Positions 9,106 through 17,710 of a stretch of 17,801 nucleotides of DNA are shown one piece after another. Location of the stretch: the NCBI GenBank assembly GCA_027576995.1, contig JANBQC010000582.1, forward strand, positions 1 to 17,801, read 5' to 3'. A program made the translations under genes and the position numbers. Within the stretch, counting starts at the first letter, position 1. Each line of letters opens with the position of its first letter. The DNA comes from Dimargaris cristalligena. Its lineage: Eukaryota > Kickxellomycota > Dimargaritomycetes > Dimargaritales > Dimargaritaceae. Below the pieces are notes generated by a model. It worked only from the letters and a program-made list of their open reading frames with translations, did not search any database and was not told where the DNA came from.

Positions 9106-10803
9106 CTAAACTATGAACCCTGGTCGGGGTTTGACGGCGATATTAAGCTGCTTGTCGTGGGGCCGCAGGGTCACAAAATGTAACCACTGTTTGTTCAGCT
9201 CCTCTTCATCTAAGATGGAGATCTCAAAGAATCGGAATAAGGTAACTAAAATCAGGGAGATCTCACGGAACGCCAGGGCTCGTCCAAGGCATTGCCGAGG
9301 ACCTAGTGAGAACGTGTACACCCGGGGATAGCTCTTCTCCCCGGCCACGCCCAGAAACCGGTCAGGATTAAATACCATTGGGTCGGACCATTCCGGCCCA
9401 ATATGATAGGCGGCCGCCGCGCCGCCCACTTCGGTGCCGGCCGGGAGATAGTGATTGAAGAGAACCCGACCTCCAGCAGGGACAGTACGCCAGAAAGTAC
9501 CCGGGCTGCTAGGCATGATGCGAAGCGTTTCACTAATCACCGCTTCCATCAGAGGTATCTGATGTCGGATAGTTTCGTAGTCAATACCCATGGCTTTCAC
9601 CGTTTCTGAGTTAATGGGAGACCCCGGGACGCCGGTCTCTTCCTTTAAACCTGGGTGGGTACGGTTCACACTAGGAAAAGTAGTTATGATTTCCTCCTGC
9701 AGTCGGGTGAACACATGGGGATTACGGAACAACTGCAGTAACACCGTCGACATGGTTGAGGCCACCGTGTCGGAACCGCCGAACAATAGGGAAATGGTTT
9801 CGCACTTGAGTTCCTGGTCAGTGAGTTTTTCCCCCGTGTCGGGGTCGACGGATAAGATTAGGTTGCCCAGAATATCGGGGACCAGACGTCCGGACGGTCC
9901 GCGTGATGACTCCTTCTCGGCCGGCGGCTCCTGCTGGAGCCGTTGACGTCGCTCCTGGATACAACTACTGACGTAATCTTCAAAGTCCTGGAGGAGGCCG
10001 CGGAGTTCACGGAAACCCCAGCGGGCCCCTTTCAAAAACGGAAACACATTGAAAATAACCACCAGGCGGGTCGTAGCGTGGAACCATTCGGTGATGGGGT
10101 GACTACCGCGGGATAGAAGCTGGACCGATTTACCCAGGGTCAGCTCGGTAATGACGTCGGCCGAGAGTAGGGTTAGCGTATGGTATATATTCACTACGGC
10201 CCCTTCAGTGGCATCCCCGGGAGGATCCCCGCTGGCGGAACCGTTCCCACCATTGACCCCTTGAGCGCGACACTGTTGGGCCAGGAACGTGATCAAATTA
10301 ACCGGACCGAACTGGATGATGGACTTCTCCATAACGCGGAGGGCCCGCAAGGTAAAAGCCGGGAGTATAACCCGCTTGCGTTTACGATGGAAATCGGCCC
10401 GGGCGGTAGTAAAAAAACCCTCACCGAACATTTCGAACCCCTGGTACCAAATAGGGGCTTTGATGAATTCGTAACTTTGGTAAATCTGCTGGATGGTGGG
10501 GAAGTCGATAAAGCTAACCGTATTGCAGCCTAGCCGGACCATGGGGCCGTAGCGACGGTGGTTTTCCATTGAGTGTCGGAACATTCGCCCATTACGGTAG
10601 GCCGGCTGTACAATGGAAGGTAGAATTTTACCTAGAAACGGCCCCGGAATATTGGCCAGAGGGCTCAGAAATATCTGGTAGATGACCCAGGATACACCGA
10701 AGGTGACCAGAGTTACGATGCCCAAGGGCAGCCACCGCTCTCCCAGCCCCGTAACAAATACCGGAACGATCCCCTGCAGGCTGAACAACCAAGTAAAAGT
10801 CAT
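9106..10803 (-). CDS. Cytochrome P450 monooxygenase, intronless
   Basis: A 565-residue haem-thiolate monooxygenase, of typical length for a fungal microsomal P450. An N-terminal hydrophobic anchor (about residues 10-45) is followed by a proline hinge (IPGPFLGK). The I-helix oxygen-binding motif is FGGSDTVAS (about 341-349), the K-helix ExxR is ETLR (425-428), a PDRF motif follows, and the haem loop FSLGPRQCLG has Cys505 as axial ligand. All core residues are intact, so the enzyme is probably functional, in the ER membrane with a P450 reductase partner. A Gly/Pro/Asp-rich low-complexity insert lies near residues 180-205. The overall look is of fungal CYP families that oxidise lipids, terpenes or xenobiotics, but I cannot assign a CYP family or substrate. 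No backbone genes of a biosynthetic cluster are nearby. An AT-rich TATA-like stretch lies upstream. Confidence 0.93.
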   Translation of the reverse strand: MTFTWLFSLQGIVPVFVTGLGERWLPLGIVTLVTFGVSWVIYQIFLSPLANIPGPFLGKILPSIVQPAYRNGRMFRHSMENHRRYGPMVRLGCNTVSFIDFPTIQQIYQSYEFIKAPIWYQGFEMFGEGFFTTARADFHRKRKRVILPAFTLRALRVMEKSIIQFGPVNLITFLAQQCRAQGVNGGNGSASGDPPGDATEGAVVNIYHTLTLLSADVITELTLGKSVQLLSRGSHPITEWFHATTRLVVIFNVFPFLKGARWGFRELRGLLQDFEDYVSSCIQERRQRLQQEPPAEKESSRGPSGRLVPDILGNLILSVDPDTGEKLTDQELKCETISLLFGGSDTVASTMSTVLLQLFRNPHVFTRLQEEIITTFPSVNRTHPGLKEETGVPGSPINSETVKAMGIDYETIRHQIPLMEAVISETLRIMPSSPGTFWRTVPAGGRVLFNHYLPAGTEVGGAAAAYHIGPEWSDPMVFNPDRFLGVAGEKSYPRVYTFSLGPRQCLGRALAFREISLILVTLFRFFEISILDEEELNKQWLHFVTLRPHDKQLNIAVKPRPGFIV

Positions 10804-10841
10804 GAGGAAGTCACTCGATGTAAGGGGTGAATATAAGTTGG

Positions 10842-10860
10842 ATAATATATATATTTATAA
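10842..10860 (-). promoter_or_regulatory. Possible TATA element of the P450 gene
   Basis: On the minus strand a TATAAATATATATATTAT-type stretch lies ~40-55 nt before the P450 start codon. Position and composition fit a fungal core promoter, but AT-rich runs are common in this DNA. Confidence 0.3.
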
Positions 10861-11880
10861 AAAAATAGCTGTGTATATTATGAGGGAGGGGGGTCACTTG
10901 GGATGGCTATAGAATAAGTATTCCGAGATATTTTAATAGTGGTGGGATGAAAATAGGACCGGGTCGTTCTTTTATATCAAGGTTTGGCGGTTTACGTGAG
11001 CCAGGTATATATATAGATAAAGTACATGAACAAACCGGAAGTCGTGTGAAAATAAATGGGGAATTGAGCGAGGGGCAAGAGGCGGATGCTTAGATGATTG
11101 TAATCAGTCACCGATACTCCCTTCGTCCAAGGGCACTGCAATTGGGCACCCGTGACGGGCATAATAAATTTAGACAACATCACTAGAAGGCTAGATCGCG
11201 TCATGGTCCAGCTGCTATTTTAATGGGTTGTATTTTGGAGCTGACGCCAAGACAGGGCCCGGCCTCAGCTGGAGCACCGCAACCCGACCATATAGACTAG
11301 TCAAGTAAACCACACGGAAGTCCCAAAGTGGAATTATCTGTATGACCTAGACTACTGGATGCAGGAAATTAACCAGTGAACGACCGGCATACTAGATGAG
11401 TCAGTTCCAGTTGATGGGAGTTTAAAGAGGGGTCGTTAAGAGCGCAGTGCTTATATGGAGTTTAGTTACTCACTGAGGAACAGCTATTCATATGGCTATC
11501 GGCTTACCGCAGGTGACCTGGGATACCGATACTAACTAACCACCAGGTGGACAAGTCATCATTAATCTGCAATGAGTTACTATGAGGGGTGTCCAAGCAT
11601 ATACTATATAGAATAATATAGAGGTTGCCCGTTTAGTTAAAATACAACTCCTCCCGAGCGCCTTATTCTAACAGCCTCGTTAATACTGTTACTTCCGAAC
11701 CATCGATATACTGATAATCTCCTGCTTGATTAAACGGCAGATACTATTGTTCCCCTTGCCGTTCTCCCAATTACGCATGTCTTTGAGCATTACTCGGATC
11801 TGCCACTTGCACGAATTAATAATCAACAAATTAATGCCCAATCTAATGGCTGTTTAAGAAGGAAAAAAATACAAAAAGAT
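10861..11880. other. Intergenic region between P450 and tRNA-Trp
   Basis: About 1 kb upstream of the P450. A 70-codon minus-strand ORF (10992-11204) begins with a hydrophobic stretch but has no recognisable family. I see no RNA gene or repeat here other than the tRNA terminator near 11863-11877. Confidence 0.4.
11863..11877 (-). terminator. Pol III terminator of tRNA-Trp
   Basis: On the minus strand a run of five T (11873-11877) starts 3 nt after the tRNA end, and a run of seven T (11863-11869) follows. Oligo-T just downstream of a tRNA is the standard RNA polymerase III stop. Confidence 0.7.
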
Positions 11881-11952
11881 GGGGAATGAGTGACTCGAAC
11901 ACCCAACCTCGCGCTTTGGAGACGCACGCGCTGCCAATTGCGCCAACCCCCC
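11881..11952 (-). tRNA. tRNA-Trp (anticodon CCA), intronless
   Basis: The 72 nt fold as a full cloverleaf. The acceptor GGGGGGT pairs with ATTCCCC (with two G-U pairs), the D arm is GCGC-AATTGGCA-GCGC, the anticodon arm is TGCGT-CTCCAAA-GCGCG with anticodon CCA, the variable loop is AGGTT, and the T arm is GGGTG-TTCGAGT-CACTC. The CCA 3' end is not encoded, as expected for a eukaryotic nuclear gene. It supplies tryptophan for UGG in cytosolic translation. The internal A and B boxes (TGGCGCAATTGG and GTTCGAGTC) are present. The gene is divergent from the bL31m gene, whose start is ~215 nt away. Confidence 0.95.
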
Positions 11953-12167
11953 ATAATTATAAATTCTATTTTAAACCCATATTTAATATAATTACACCCC
12001 GAATCGGTTGGTGACTCCACTTGCTGGCCTGGGACTGAATTCTCGCAACCCCATTCCATTGCTTCAGCTACTATTATTTCTACTACCCGACCTATTGATT
12101 AAAGAAAAGCCGTGTGCTCCTTCTCACCCAACATCCGGTTTACCCCCGTTATATTATATCTTCCAAC

Positions 12168-12635
12168 ATGTCTCGCGTTTCAACTCTTCAGCCGCTAGTC
12201 CGGCAGTGGATTAGCCTCACAGCGGTTTCCCGATCCCCCTTCCCATTGCAATCAAATTACCAATACCTGCCTCGCCGCATGGCCAGCGCGATCAAGAAGA
12301 AGAAGTACACTGGGCCGACTACGAATCCCGAGATTTTCAGTCAGCGCGTGGTTCTGACCGACGGATCCACCATTACATTGCGCACCACCTCTCCCAAATC
12401 CCAGCTCAAATTGACCAAGGACACCCGTAACCACCCGCTCTGGAACCCCACCTTGGGTAACCTCATGTCGGACGATGTGGATCACCTGCAGCGGTTCTCT
12501 AAGTTCAGTGACTTGGAAGGCATCGAAACCCTGTCCGACTCCGTGTCGGCGGATGCTGAGGCCGATCTACAAGAACTCAAGCGTTATGCCGATGAGATTC
12601 TCAAAAAGAACCAGGAACCGAAAACCAAGAACTAG
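12168..12635 (+). CDS. Mitochondrial large-subunit ribosomal protein bL31m (MRPL36 family)
   Basis: A 155-residue single-exon protein. The first ~37 residues, rich in Ser, Arg and hydrophobics with few acids, look like a mitochondrial targeting peptide. The bL31 core follows from about residue 40: a lysine cluster (AIKKKKY), VVLTDGSTITLRTT, and the hallmark DTRNHPLWNP (85-94), matching yeast Mrpl36 (RNNPLWNP). A charged helical C-terminal extension (~120-155) follows, as in fungal homologues. The in-frame ATG at 12168 (CAACATGTC) is preferred over one at 12114 because the presequence starts there. It works in the mitochondrial 54S subunit. It is convergent with uS7m, another mitoribosomal gene. 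Confidence 0.92.
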   Translation: MSRVSTLQPLVRQWISLTAVSRSPFPLQSNYQYLPRRMASAIKKKKYTGPTTNPEIFSQRVVLTDGSTITLRTTSPKSQLKLTKDTRNHPLWNPTLGNLMSDDVDHLQRFSKFSDLEGIETLSDSVSADAEADLQELKRYADEILKKNQEPKTKN

Positions 12636-13019
12636 CTGTTATCCAGCTCCACCTACCTTTTGTGACGACCCATTTTCCACTTTATAAGTTTTTAAGATTA
12701 AAGTTTGTTCATGAGGCCCAGAGTCCACTTTGACTTCAAGTACATGGCACCTGCCAATATGAGGGACAGTAGAAATAGTACTAGGGCCAATTAAACCAAC
12801 TATTGGCGGCCTTAGACTACGAGGGCCAGATGATGCGTGACCAAGTGGTATAGTTTAAGATCTCGGTTTTGTATGATCAAGGGCATTTGTTAGGAAATAC
12901 TTTAAACAAATATTATATATTGGATATTGATCAGAAAATAGACTGTAGCGGAAAATTGGAATGTAAAAGGCAGTATATCGGCATTTTTAATGACGCAAGG
13001 TCTCGGCAATGCGCGCCGG
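12636..13019. other. Convergent intergenic region (3' ends of bL31m and uS7m)
   Basis: About 380 nt between two stop codons. It should hold both 3' UTRs and poly(A) sites. No gene is seen, and the AT-rich stretches would suit polyadenylation signals on either strand. Confidence 0.5.
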
Positions 13020-13757
13020 CTATTTGTTGCGGATATTGGACCGGTTGGCCAAAACTTCGGTATGAAGCAGCTTTTTGGAGTCCAGGGCCTTCGACCGGCC
13101 GTTGATCACCTCAAGAATTTCACCGGCAAAGCGTTGGGAGAAGTGGCGTTGGGGACGGGCCTTGGAGGCCTTCAGGATCCAGAGCAGGGCCCGACGGATA
13201 CGCTGGCGCGGGGTAAGGGGAGTGGGGACGCGGATCACCTTGGAGCCCTGCTTGCGGGAGGTCAGATCCATCAAGGGACTGCACATGTCGATGGCATCCC
13301 GAAGCACAATATAGGGATTGGAGTTGGTCGCCTTGCGGATCTCGATCAGGGCTTCGCCGATCTGGCGCTGGGTCCGGGTCTTCTTGCCATCCCGCATCAG
13401 GGTATTGACGATCTGGGCCAAGAGGATGTCGCTGCGCATGAAGGCACGATCCTCCGAGCTGACGCTTTCGCCCCCGGCAATGTCCGCTTCACCACTCGTA
13501 GCTTCCGCGGCAAGGGATGGAGACGGGGTCGGACCTTGAGTCTGGGCCTGGACCTGAGCCTGAGCCTGAGCCTGCGGGGGTTGCGTCGCAACGAAATCGG
13601 TCTTGTATTGAACGGCCTGGTGGGTATGGGGCAGAGGGTAAGGATTGGGTTGGAATGGCTCTCCGTTTTGGCGGGCAAGGATCCCAGCCGAAAAGGACCG
13701 ACTCAGGGCCGGGGCCAAACGGAGCGAGCTAAATGAGCGACTTAAAGAGACCAGCAT
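13020..13757 (-). CDS. Mitochondrial small-subunit ribosomal protein uS7m (Rsm7/MRPS7)
   Basis: A 245-residue single-exon protein. The preferred start (13757) gives an Arg/Ser/Leu-rich amphipathic presequence (MLVSLSRSFSSLRLAPALSR); an upstream in-frame ATG at 13823 would add 22 residues without a family match. Residues ~60-100 are a low-complexity Gln/Ala then Pro/Ser linker (QAQAQAQVQAQTQ). The uS7 domain runs from about 105 to the end, with INTLMRDGKK-like VNTLMRDGKK (117-126), SPLMDLTSRKQGSKVIRVP and the TPRQRIRRALLWIL helix. It binds the 3' domain of the small-subunit rRNA in the mitochondrial ribosome. The gene converges on bL31m. A long antisense ORF (12990-13736) is only a shadow of this GC-rich gene. 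Confidence 0.93.
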   Translation of the reverse strand: MLVSLSRSFSSLRLAPALSRSFSAGILARQNGEPFQPNPYPLPHTHQAVQYKTDFVATQPPQAQAQAQVQAQTQGPTPSPSLAAEATSGEADIAGGESVSSEDRAFMRSDILLAQIVNTLMRDGKKTRTQRQIGEALIEIRKATNSNPYIVLRDAIDMCSPLMDLTSRKQGSKVIRVPTPLTPRQRIRRALLWILKASKARPQRHFSQRFAGEILEVINGRSKALDSKKLLHTEVLANRSNIRNK

Positions 13758-14518
13758 GTTGCGAAAGAGGATAGAATTGAATTGAGGGAATGTAATGGAA
13801 GGGCGAAAAGGGATAAGCTCCAAAAAAAAAAATGTTCACAACTCGTTTGAATCTATGAATCTACATTGATCAAGTTACCCCACTCCTCAATTTACTGTGC
13901 AAGACTTGCCAGGAAGGGCTCGGATGCTGTTTGGACCCTCCAAATTAGTATATTATCAACAGTATCCCCAGCGCCTGTATCTACCACAGTGGCCGTAAAA
14001 TCGGTGGAGCTTCTTGAGACGCCCACATTAACCCCATTGGTTTAAGCAAGTCTCCCTGATAATGAGCTCCTCAATTACGGTTTAAGTGAAGAACCTAACA
14101 TAGAAATTAGCTGGCTTGACCAAGAGGTGCTTTCGAACTATAGATTATTCAGAACAAGTTTTATTATAAATATTTATTACATGTCATTTAGAAAACTAAC
14201 CACAAAACACCATTTATGCAATTATCCAAGAGAGTAGCGGACGGCTTGGGATTTGGAGCAATGTACTACTTAAAGTGATACTGTATAGGAAAACAAGGGT
14301 CGAAGGGCGCCCAACCAGATAACCAACCACTAAGAAAAGGTGAAAAGAACCGATAGGTATGGTAAAATCAATGCCACTACCAGTGACATCTAAATTACTA
14401 CAGACGATGGTAGTATATGGAGAGCGCGGCCACCATGATTGCGTAGGTGATCAGCCATAGAATTCCCCCCCCCCAAAAAAAATGCGCTTTAACCGGGGCG
14501 GTTCGGAAACTAACCAAT
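13758..14518. other. Intergenic region: uS7m promoter and RPB11 3' flank
   Basis: The ~760 nt include a long homopolymer tract (ten C then eight A at 14465-14482) just past the RPB11 stop. Overlapping ORFs on both strands (14398-14736 minus and 14447-14776 plus) are mutually exclusive shadows that run into the RPB11 last exon. I see no further gene or RNA. Confidence 0.45.
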
Positions 14519-15542
14519 TTAAAAGTCAACGTCAAAGTTGACTGGTATCGACGAGTCGGCATCGCTGTCCTTGGGATAATTGACCTTGCTGTCAACGCCT
14601 TGACCGATTGTATCGCTGGACTGACGGGCATCTTGTTCGGCTCCCACACGCACAATATCCAGCTTGAAATCCACGTCATGATAAAATTAGATGAAATCAG
14701 TCCACCGGGGCACCATTGGGAGAAAATCCCAGGCAATCATTGTACAATAATTAAGTTAGTAAGCAAAATATATTAATTTGGTTTTCACCAGTGACAAGCT
14801 TATACAAAAAAACTCCCCCATGCATGATCGGCAGAGTTCGGGTAGTCGTTTCAAGAATGGACATTGGTGAGGATATTAACCTTACCTTGAATTTTCCTGC
14901 GATATCCTGGAGTTCGGAAATCAGCCCGCCAATGGCGTCGTGGACCGCCACAACAGGAGTTATCTCTTCCGTGGTCTGCACCCGAATAAGAATTTTATGC
15001 TCGAGCGGGTGGGGGAATTTGTAGCCGGAGAAGGTGACCCGGTTGTCTTTGAGCAGTTTTCTGATTTCAGAGTAAATATAGCAAGCACCGGTTGCAAGGT
15101 TCGTGATGAGCACTACTGAATTCGCCGGTTTTCTGCAAAACTCAACATATTCGACAGGCATACAAATAGGCAGAGGTTTAAGCGCCGGATACAGTACTAG
15201 CTAGACTTACTTGGAGATGAGATTACCAAGGGTATGATCTTCCTTTTGAATTTCAATGGTGGCCGTGTCAAGTTGCTTGGCGTCTCGGTGTACGGCAACC
15301 CTGAGTTAGAGAAAATAGCGAGCGCAACGCCATGTCGGGAATGGGAGATGCAGTGAATTCGAAAGACGCGTTGGTCAGGTTCCAAGTTCTTTGGGATATT
15401 TGAGTTATGAAAAAGGTGTGGGGAAAAGGGTGGATCAGCCCGCCCGAGCAGTATAAAAATGGGACACTAGATTGGCAGTTTATTCTTACTTCTTGACACC
15501 CTCCGGGAGGGTGAACATTTCGTAAAAATCGGGAGCGTTCAT
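14519..15542 (-). CDS. RPB11: RNA polymerase II subunit RPB11, 4 exons
   Basis: Model: join of 15542-15490, 15300-15211, 15060-14886 and 14662-14519 (153 aa). All introns are GT-AG (15489-15301, 15210-15061, 14885-14663) and every junction keeps the frame. The start MNAPDFYEMFTLPEGVKK is the typical RPB11 N-terminus. Next come the family signature KEDHTLGNLI (37-46) and YKFPHPLEHKILIRVQTT (61-78), the RpoA-like dimerisation fold that pairs with RPB3 in Pol II assembly. The usual protein ends soon after this point (yeast 120, human 117 aa). Here residues ~107-153 form an acidic, Ser/Asp-rich tail ending in DVDF. The last acceptor (TTTCAAG, with CTAAT ~25 nt upstream) is the least certain junction. 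Same strand as BUD31, ~1.2 kb downstream of it. Confidence 0.92.
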
Positions 15543-15876
15543 GGTAACAAAGATCAGATGGAGTAGCTAGAAAACGGAAAATGGTTGAACGAAGAGTGGA
15601 ATACGGAATAATGTGTAAGACCTGGGTAAATGCAGAGTCGAGTAATAGTAGACTATTTAAAACAAGAGGGACAATGTTAGCATTACAACGAGTATAACGG
15701 GTTAAGCTAGTGGCTGGTTTTCTAACAGGTAAAGTGATTCAACGGAAGATTGGATAGTAGTCTATGTATAAAAATTCAGTAATAGTACGTGTGATATTCC
15801 CACCAAAGTTGATTAACCAGCCATAAGCGTCGTGCCAAGTGAGCCTCTCTATTCCACTTCCATTTCCAGACTTATG

Positions 15877-15998
15877 ATAGAGGTTCAACCAGGCTATTTA
15901 ACAAAAAACCCGCTGAATGAGGCAAAAACCATACTCCACAAATATATATTATCACGCACATTTATACCACTATACAGCCGGTCCAAATTTCACCCATA
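15877..15998 (-). repeat. Short dispersed repeat, copy D (inverted)
   Basis: Read on the minus strand from 15998, this follows copy A in order: ATGGGTGAAATT, GGCTGTATA, GATAATATATAT, then a close match over GTTTTTGCCTC...TAGCCTGGTTGAACCTCT. It lies ~335 nt upstream of the RPB11 start codon. Confidence 0.6.
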
Positions 15999-16472
15999 TC
16001 GACCATTTTATTCAAATACAAAATAGCGGCGGTTACATGCGTTTAACTAGAACACGATAAGTGTATATAATATAAATGTTCAGGTCAAGATTCCGGACAT
16101 AATTGGGGAGTAAGTGTCTCTTTGGTAGTAAACTAAACTGATACTTTAAGCTGATATGCCACAACAGCTTGCAAGTTAGCTCGGCGATTGACTGACACTG
16201 TTTAGTTGTGGAGCATCCGATGGAAAAAAATAAGGCTGACGACTCTGGATCAAAGAGACCCAAACTCTTGGTACAGGCGGGGTGATCCGAAAATAGGTAA
16301 TGCCATTGACGACCCCGGATCCAAGCGCAGTGGAACAATCGAGGAGTTGCCATGCCTACTCCCTTTAAAACAATTTTAACCGACTAAAGTGAATAAACTA
16401 TTTTGGGGGACGGGATGAGTGTTTTCGTACCACGCAATTGAAAAAGGCCACGGGGCTGTGGAGCAATGCCGA

Positions 16473-16543
16473 GATTTTTAACTAGTATAGTATCTATCCC
16501 AACCAACGGATTGTCCACTATACAGTCTGGCTGAACCTCTCCC
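16473..16543 (+). repeat. Short dispersed repeat, copy C (second half only)
   Basis: Matches the second half of copy A: ATTTTTAACTAGTAT, then a spacer, then TATACAGTCTGGCTGAACCTCTCCC. The first half is not recognisable here, so this is a truncated or strongly diverged copy. It lies just past the BUD31 3' end. Confidence 0.55.
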
Positions 16544-16724
16544 AGCTGACTGGATGGCCATAATTTAGCCCATCCTAGCCTATATCCCAAACCATACTAT
16601 TCCGTACGATCCTAAACATAATCACCCATGTTCATTCTAATTTGGATAACTATGCCAAAGGAATAGGCGAAATAAGGCATAGGTATACGAATTTATTATA
16701 GCAAAGCGTTACATTAGCTGTGTG

Positions 16725-17345
16725 TTAGTCGCCACTGGAACAACCACGACAACCACAATGGACACACTCAACAACACGGTCCTCCTCCAGTTTGTTTTTA
16801 GGTACCCGGCAGATACAAGCAGTACCGAAATTCGTGTCCTTGGATTGAATACACCGAAGGCAGCATAGCTTTTCGTAGCCGCCCTAGTAATTTCATAATA
16901 AGTGCAGTTTCACATGGGGTAGGGAAGCAGGGGAGATGGTATTAGTATATATATATAAAATACAATCGACGGATAGTTAGCACCCAACTGTACCCAAAAA
17001 TAAAATGGCTGTGGAATCAGAACATTGGACTGGGAATGTTTACATGGTTACTAAACTTACCCTTTTCCATTTAGCGATCAGATTTCCGTCCGCAAAGCCC
17101 TGCTTGAGGCAATAGTCGTATAGTTCCCGCGAAATGGCCTTGCGCTTATAGTAGAGTTCGTAAACGTAACGGGACCGCTGATGGTGCAGCCGAAAGATAG
17201 GCCACAGAGCTTCGGTCTTGCGCTTACCCTCATGGGGGTCATTTTCGGCTTCCCGCATCTTTTGGGCAAAGTCCTCTAGCGTGGGTTCAATGTCGTCCCA
17301 GCCCTCGGGTGGCTGGCGCGTCCGGGAGGTCTTTATCTTGGGCAT
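16725..17345 (-). CDS. BUD31: Pre-mRNA splicing factor BUD31 (G10 family), 2 exons
   Basis: Model: join of 17345-17061 and 16883-16725 (147 aa; human about 144). The intron is 17060-16884 (GTAAGT...CTAG, phase 0). The N-terminal helical half begins MPKIKTSR and contains [15 protein letters not shown]. It is followed by [30 protein letters not shown] sequence and LIAKWKR at the exon end. Exon 2 is the Cys-rich zinc-binding domain: [26 protein letters not shown] and [14 protein letters not shown], with cysteines at 102, 103, 106, 118, 120, 135, 138, 140 and 143. These match the BUD31 zinc-cluster positions. The protein is a core component of the activated spliceosome (Prp19-associated). Conservation is strong and nothing is missing. 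Confidence 0.96.
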
Positions 17346-17710
17346 GTTGAACTAAATAGAAAACCCTGGATGGAGACGAAATGGAAGGCAATGAAAAGGG
17401 AATGCGTCCCTAAAAATTCAAATAAATGCAAAGAACGTTAACCCTATAAGAAGGCTACGCGATAAGGCTTAGCTAAAACTGGACGGGAGAAAGTCCAATA
17501 CAATGGATATAAAAAATAGGGTGAAATAGAAATGGGAAACTCAATGGTACAATTTTTAACCGTTTTACTCTAGACCTACTAAACATGTTTTAATATGATA
17601 TAGGTGAGCTGGACTTCTCCTGTTTGAAGGCCTCTTGAAGGGTAAAAAGTTACTAGTGGGCCTGAAACTACAATTCGGCTAGGACGGACAATTAGGTACA
17701 CGGGGTTAAT
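17346..17710. other. Upstream region of BUD31
   Basis: 365 nt before the BUD31 start codon, expected to hold its promoter and 5' UTR. No distinct TATA element close to the start and no other gene are seen. Confidence 0.4.

Larger units (their letters stand above)
15543..16724. other. Intergenic region between RPB11 and BUD31
   Basis: The ~1.2 kb separate the RPB11 promoter from the BUD31 3' end. It contains two members of the short dispersed repeat family (15877-15998 inverted, 16473-16543 direct). ORFs here (15832-16026 plus, 16033-16353 and 16384-16590 minus) show no domain and partly lie in the repeats, so I do not call them genes. Confidence 0.5.

Noticed and set aside
9590..10533. Plus-strand ORFs of ~117-118 codons (9590-9946, 10180-10533)
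   Set aside because: Antisense shadows of the P450, which has all its motifs in one continuous minus-strand frame.
10992..11204. 70-codon minus-strand ORF with a signal-peptide-like start
   Set aside because: No recognisable mature domain, no promoter evidence, and the C-terminus is AT-rich repeat translation. Probably chance.
12990..13736. 248-codon ORF on the plus strand
   Set aside because: It lies antisense inside the uS7m gene, is low-complexity and matches no family. It arises from the GC-rich codons of the real gene.
14398..14776. Overlapping ORFs on both strands, one with a hydrophobic C-terminus (ILWLITYAIMVAALSIYYHRL-like in part)
   Set aside because: They overlap the RPB11 last exon and span a C10A8 homopolymer. 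There is no start context or family match. The hydrophobic end resembles a small membrane protein only superficially.
14751..15161. 136-codon minus-strand ORF beginning MPVEYVEF
   Set aside because: Its middle is RPB11 exon 3, but its ends are translated intron sequence. The spliced model explains it fully.
16033..16353. 106-codon minus-strand ORF
   Set aside because: No domain. The second half translates AT-rich DNA, and it sits between two dispersed repeats.
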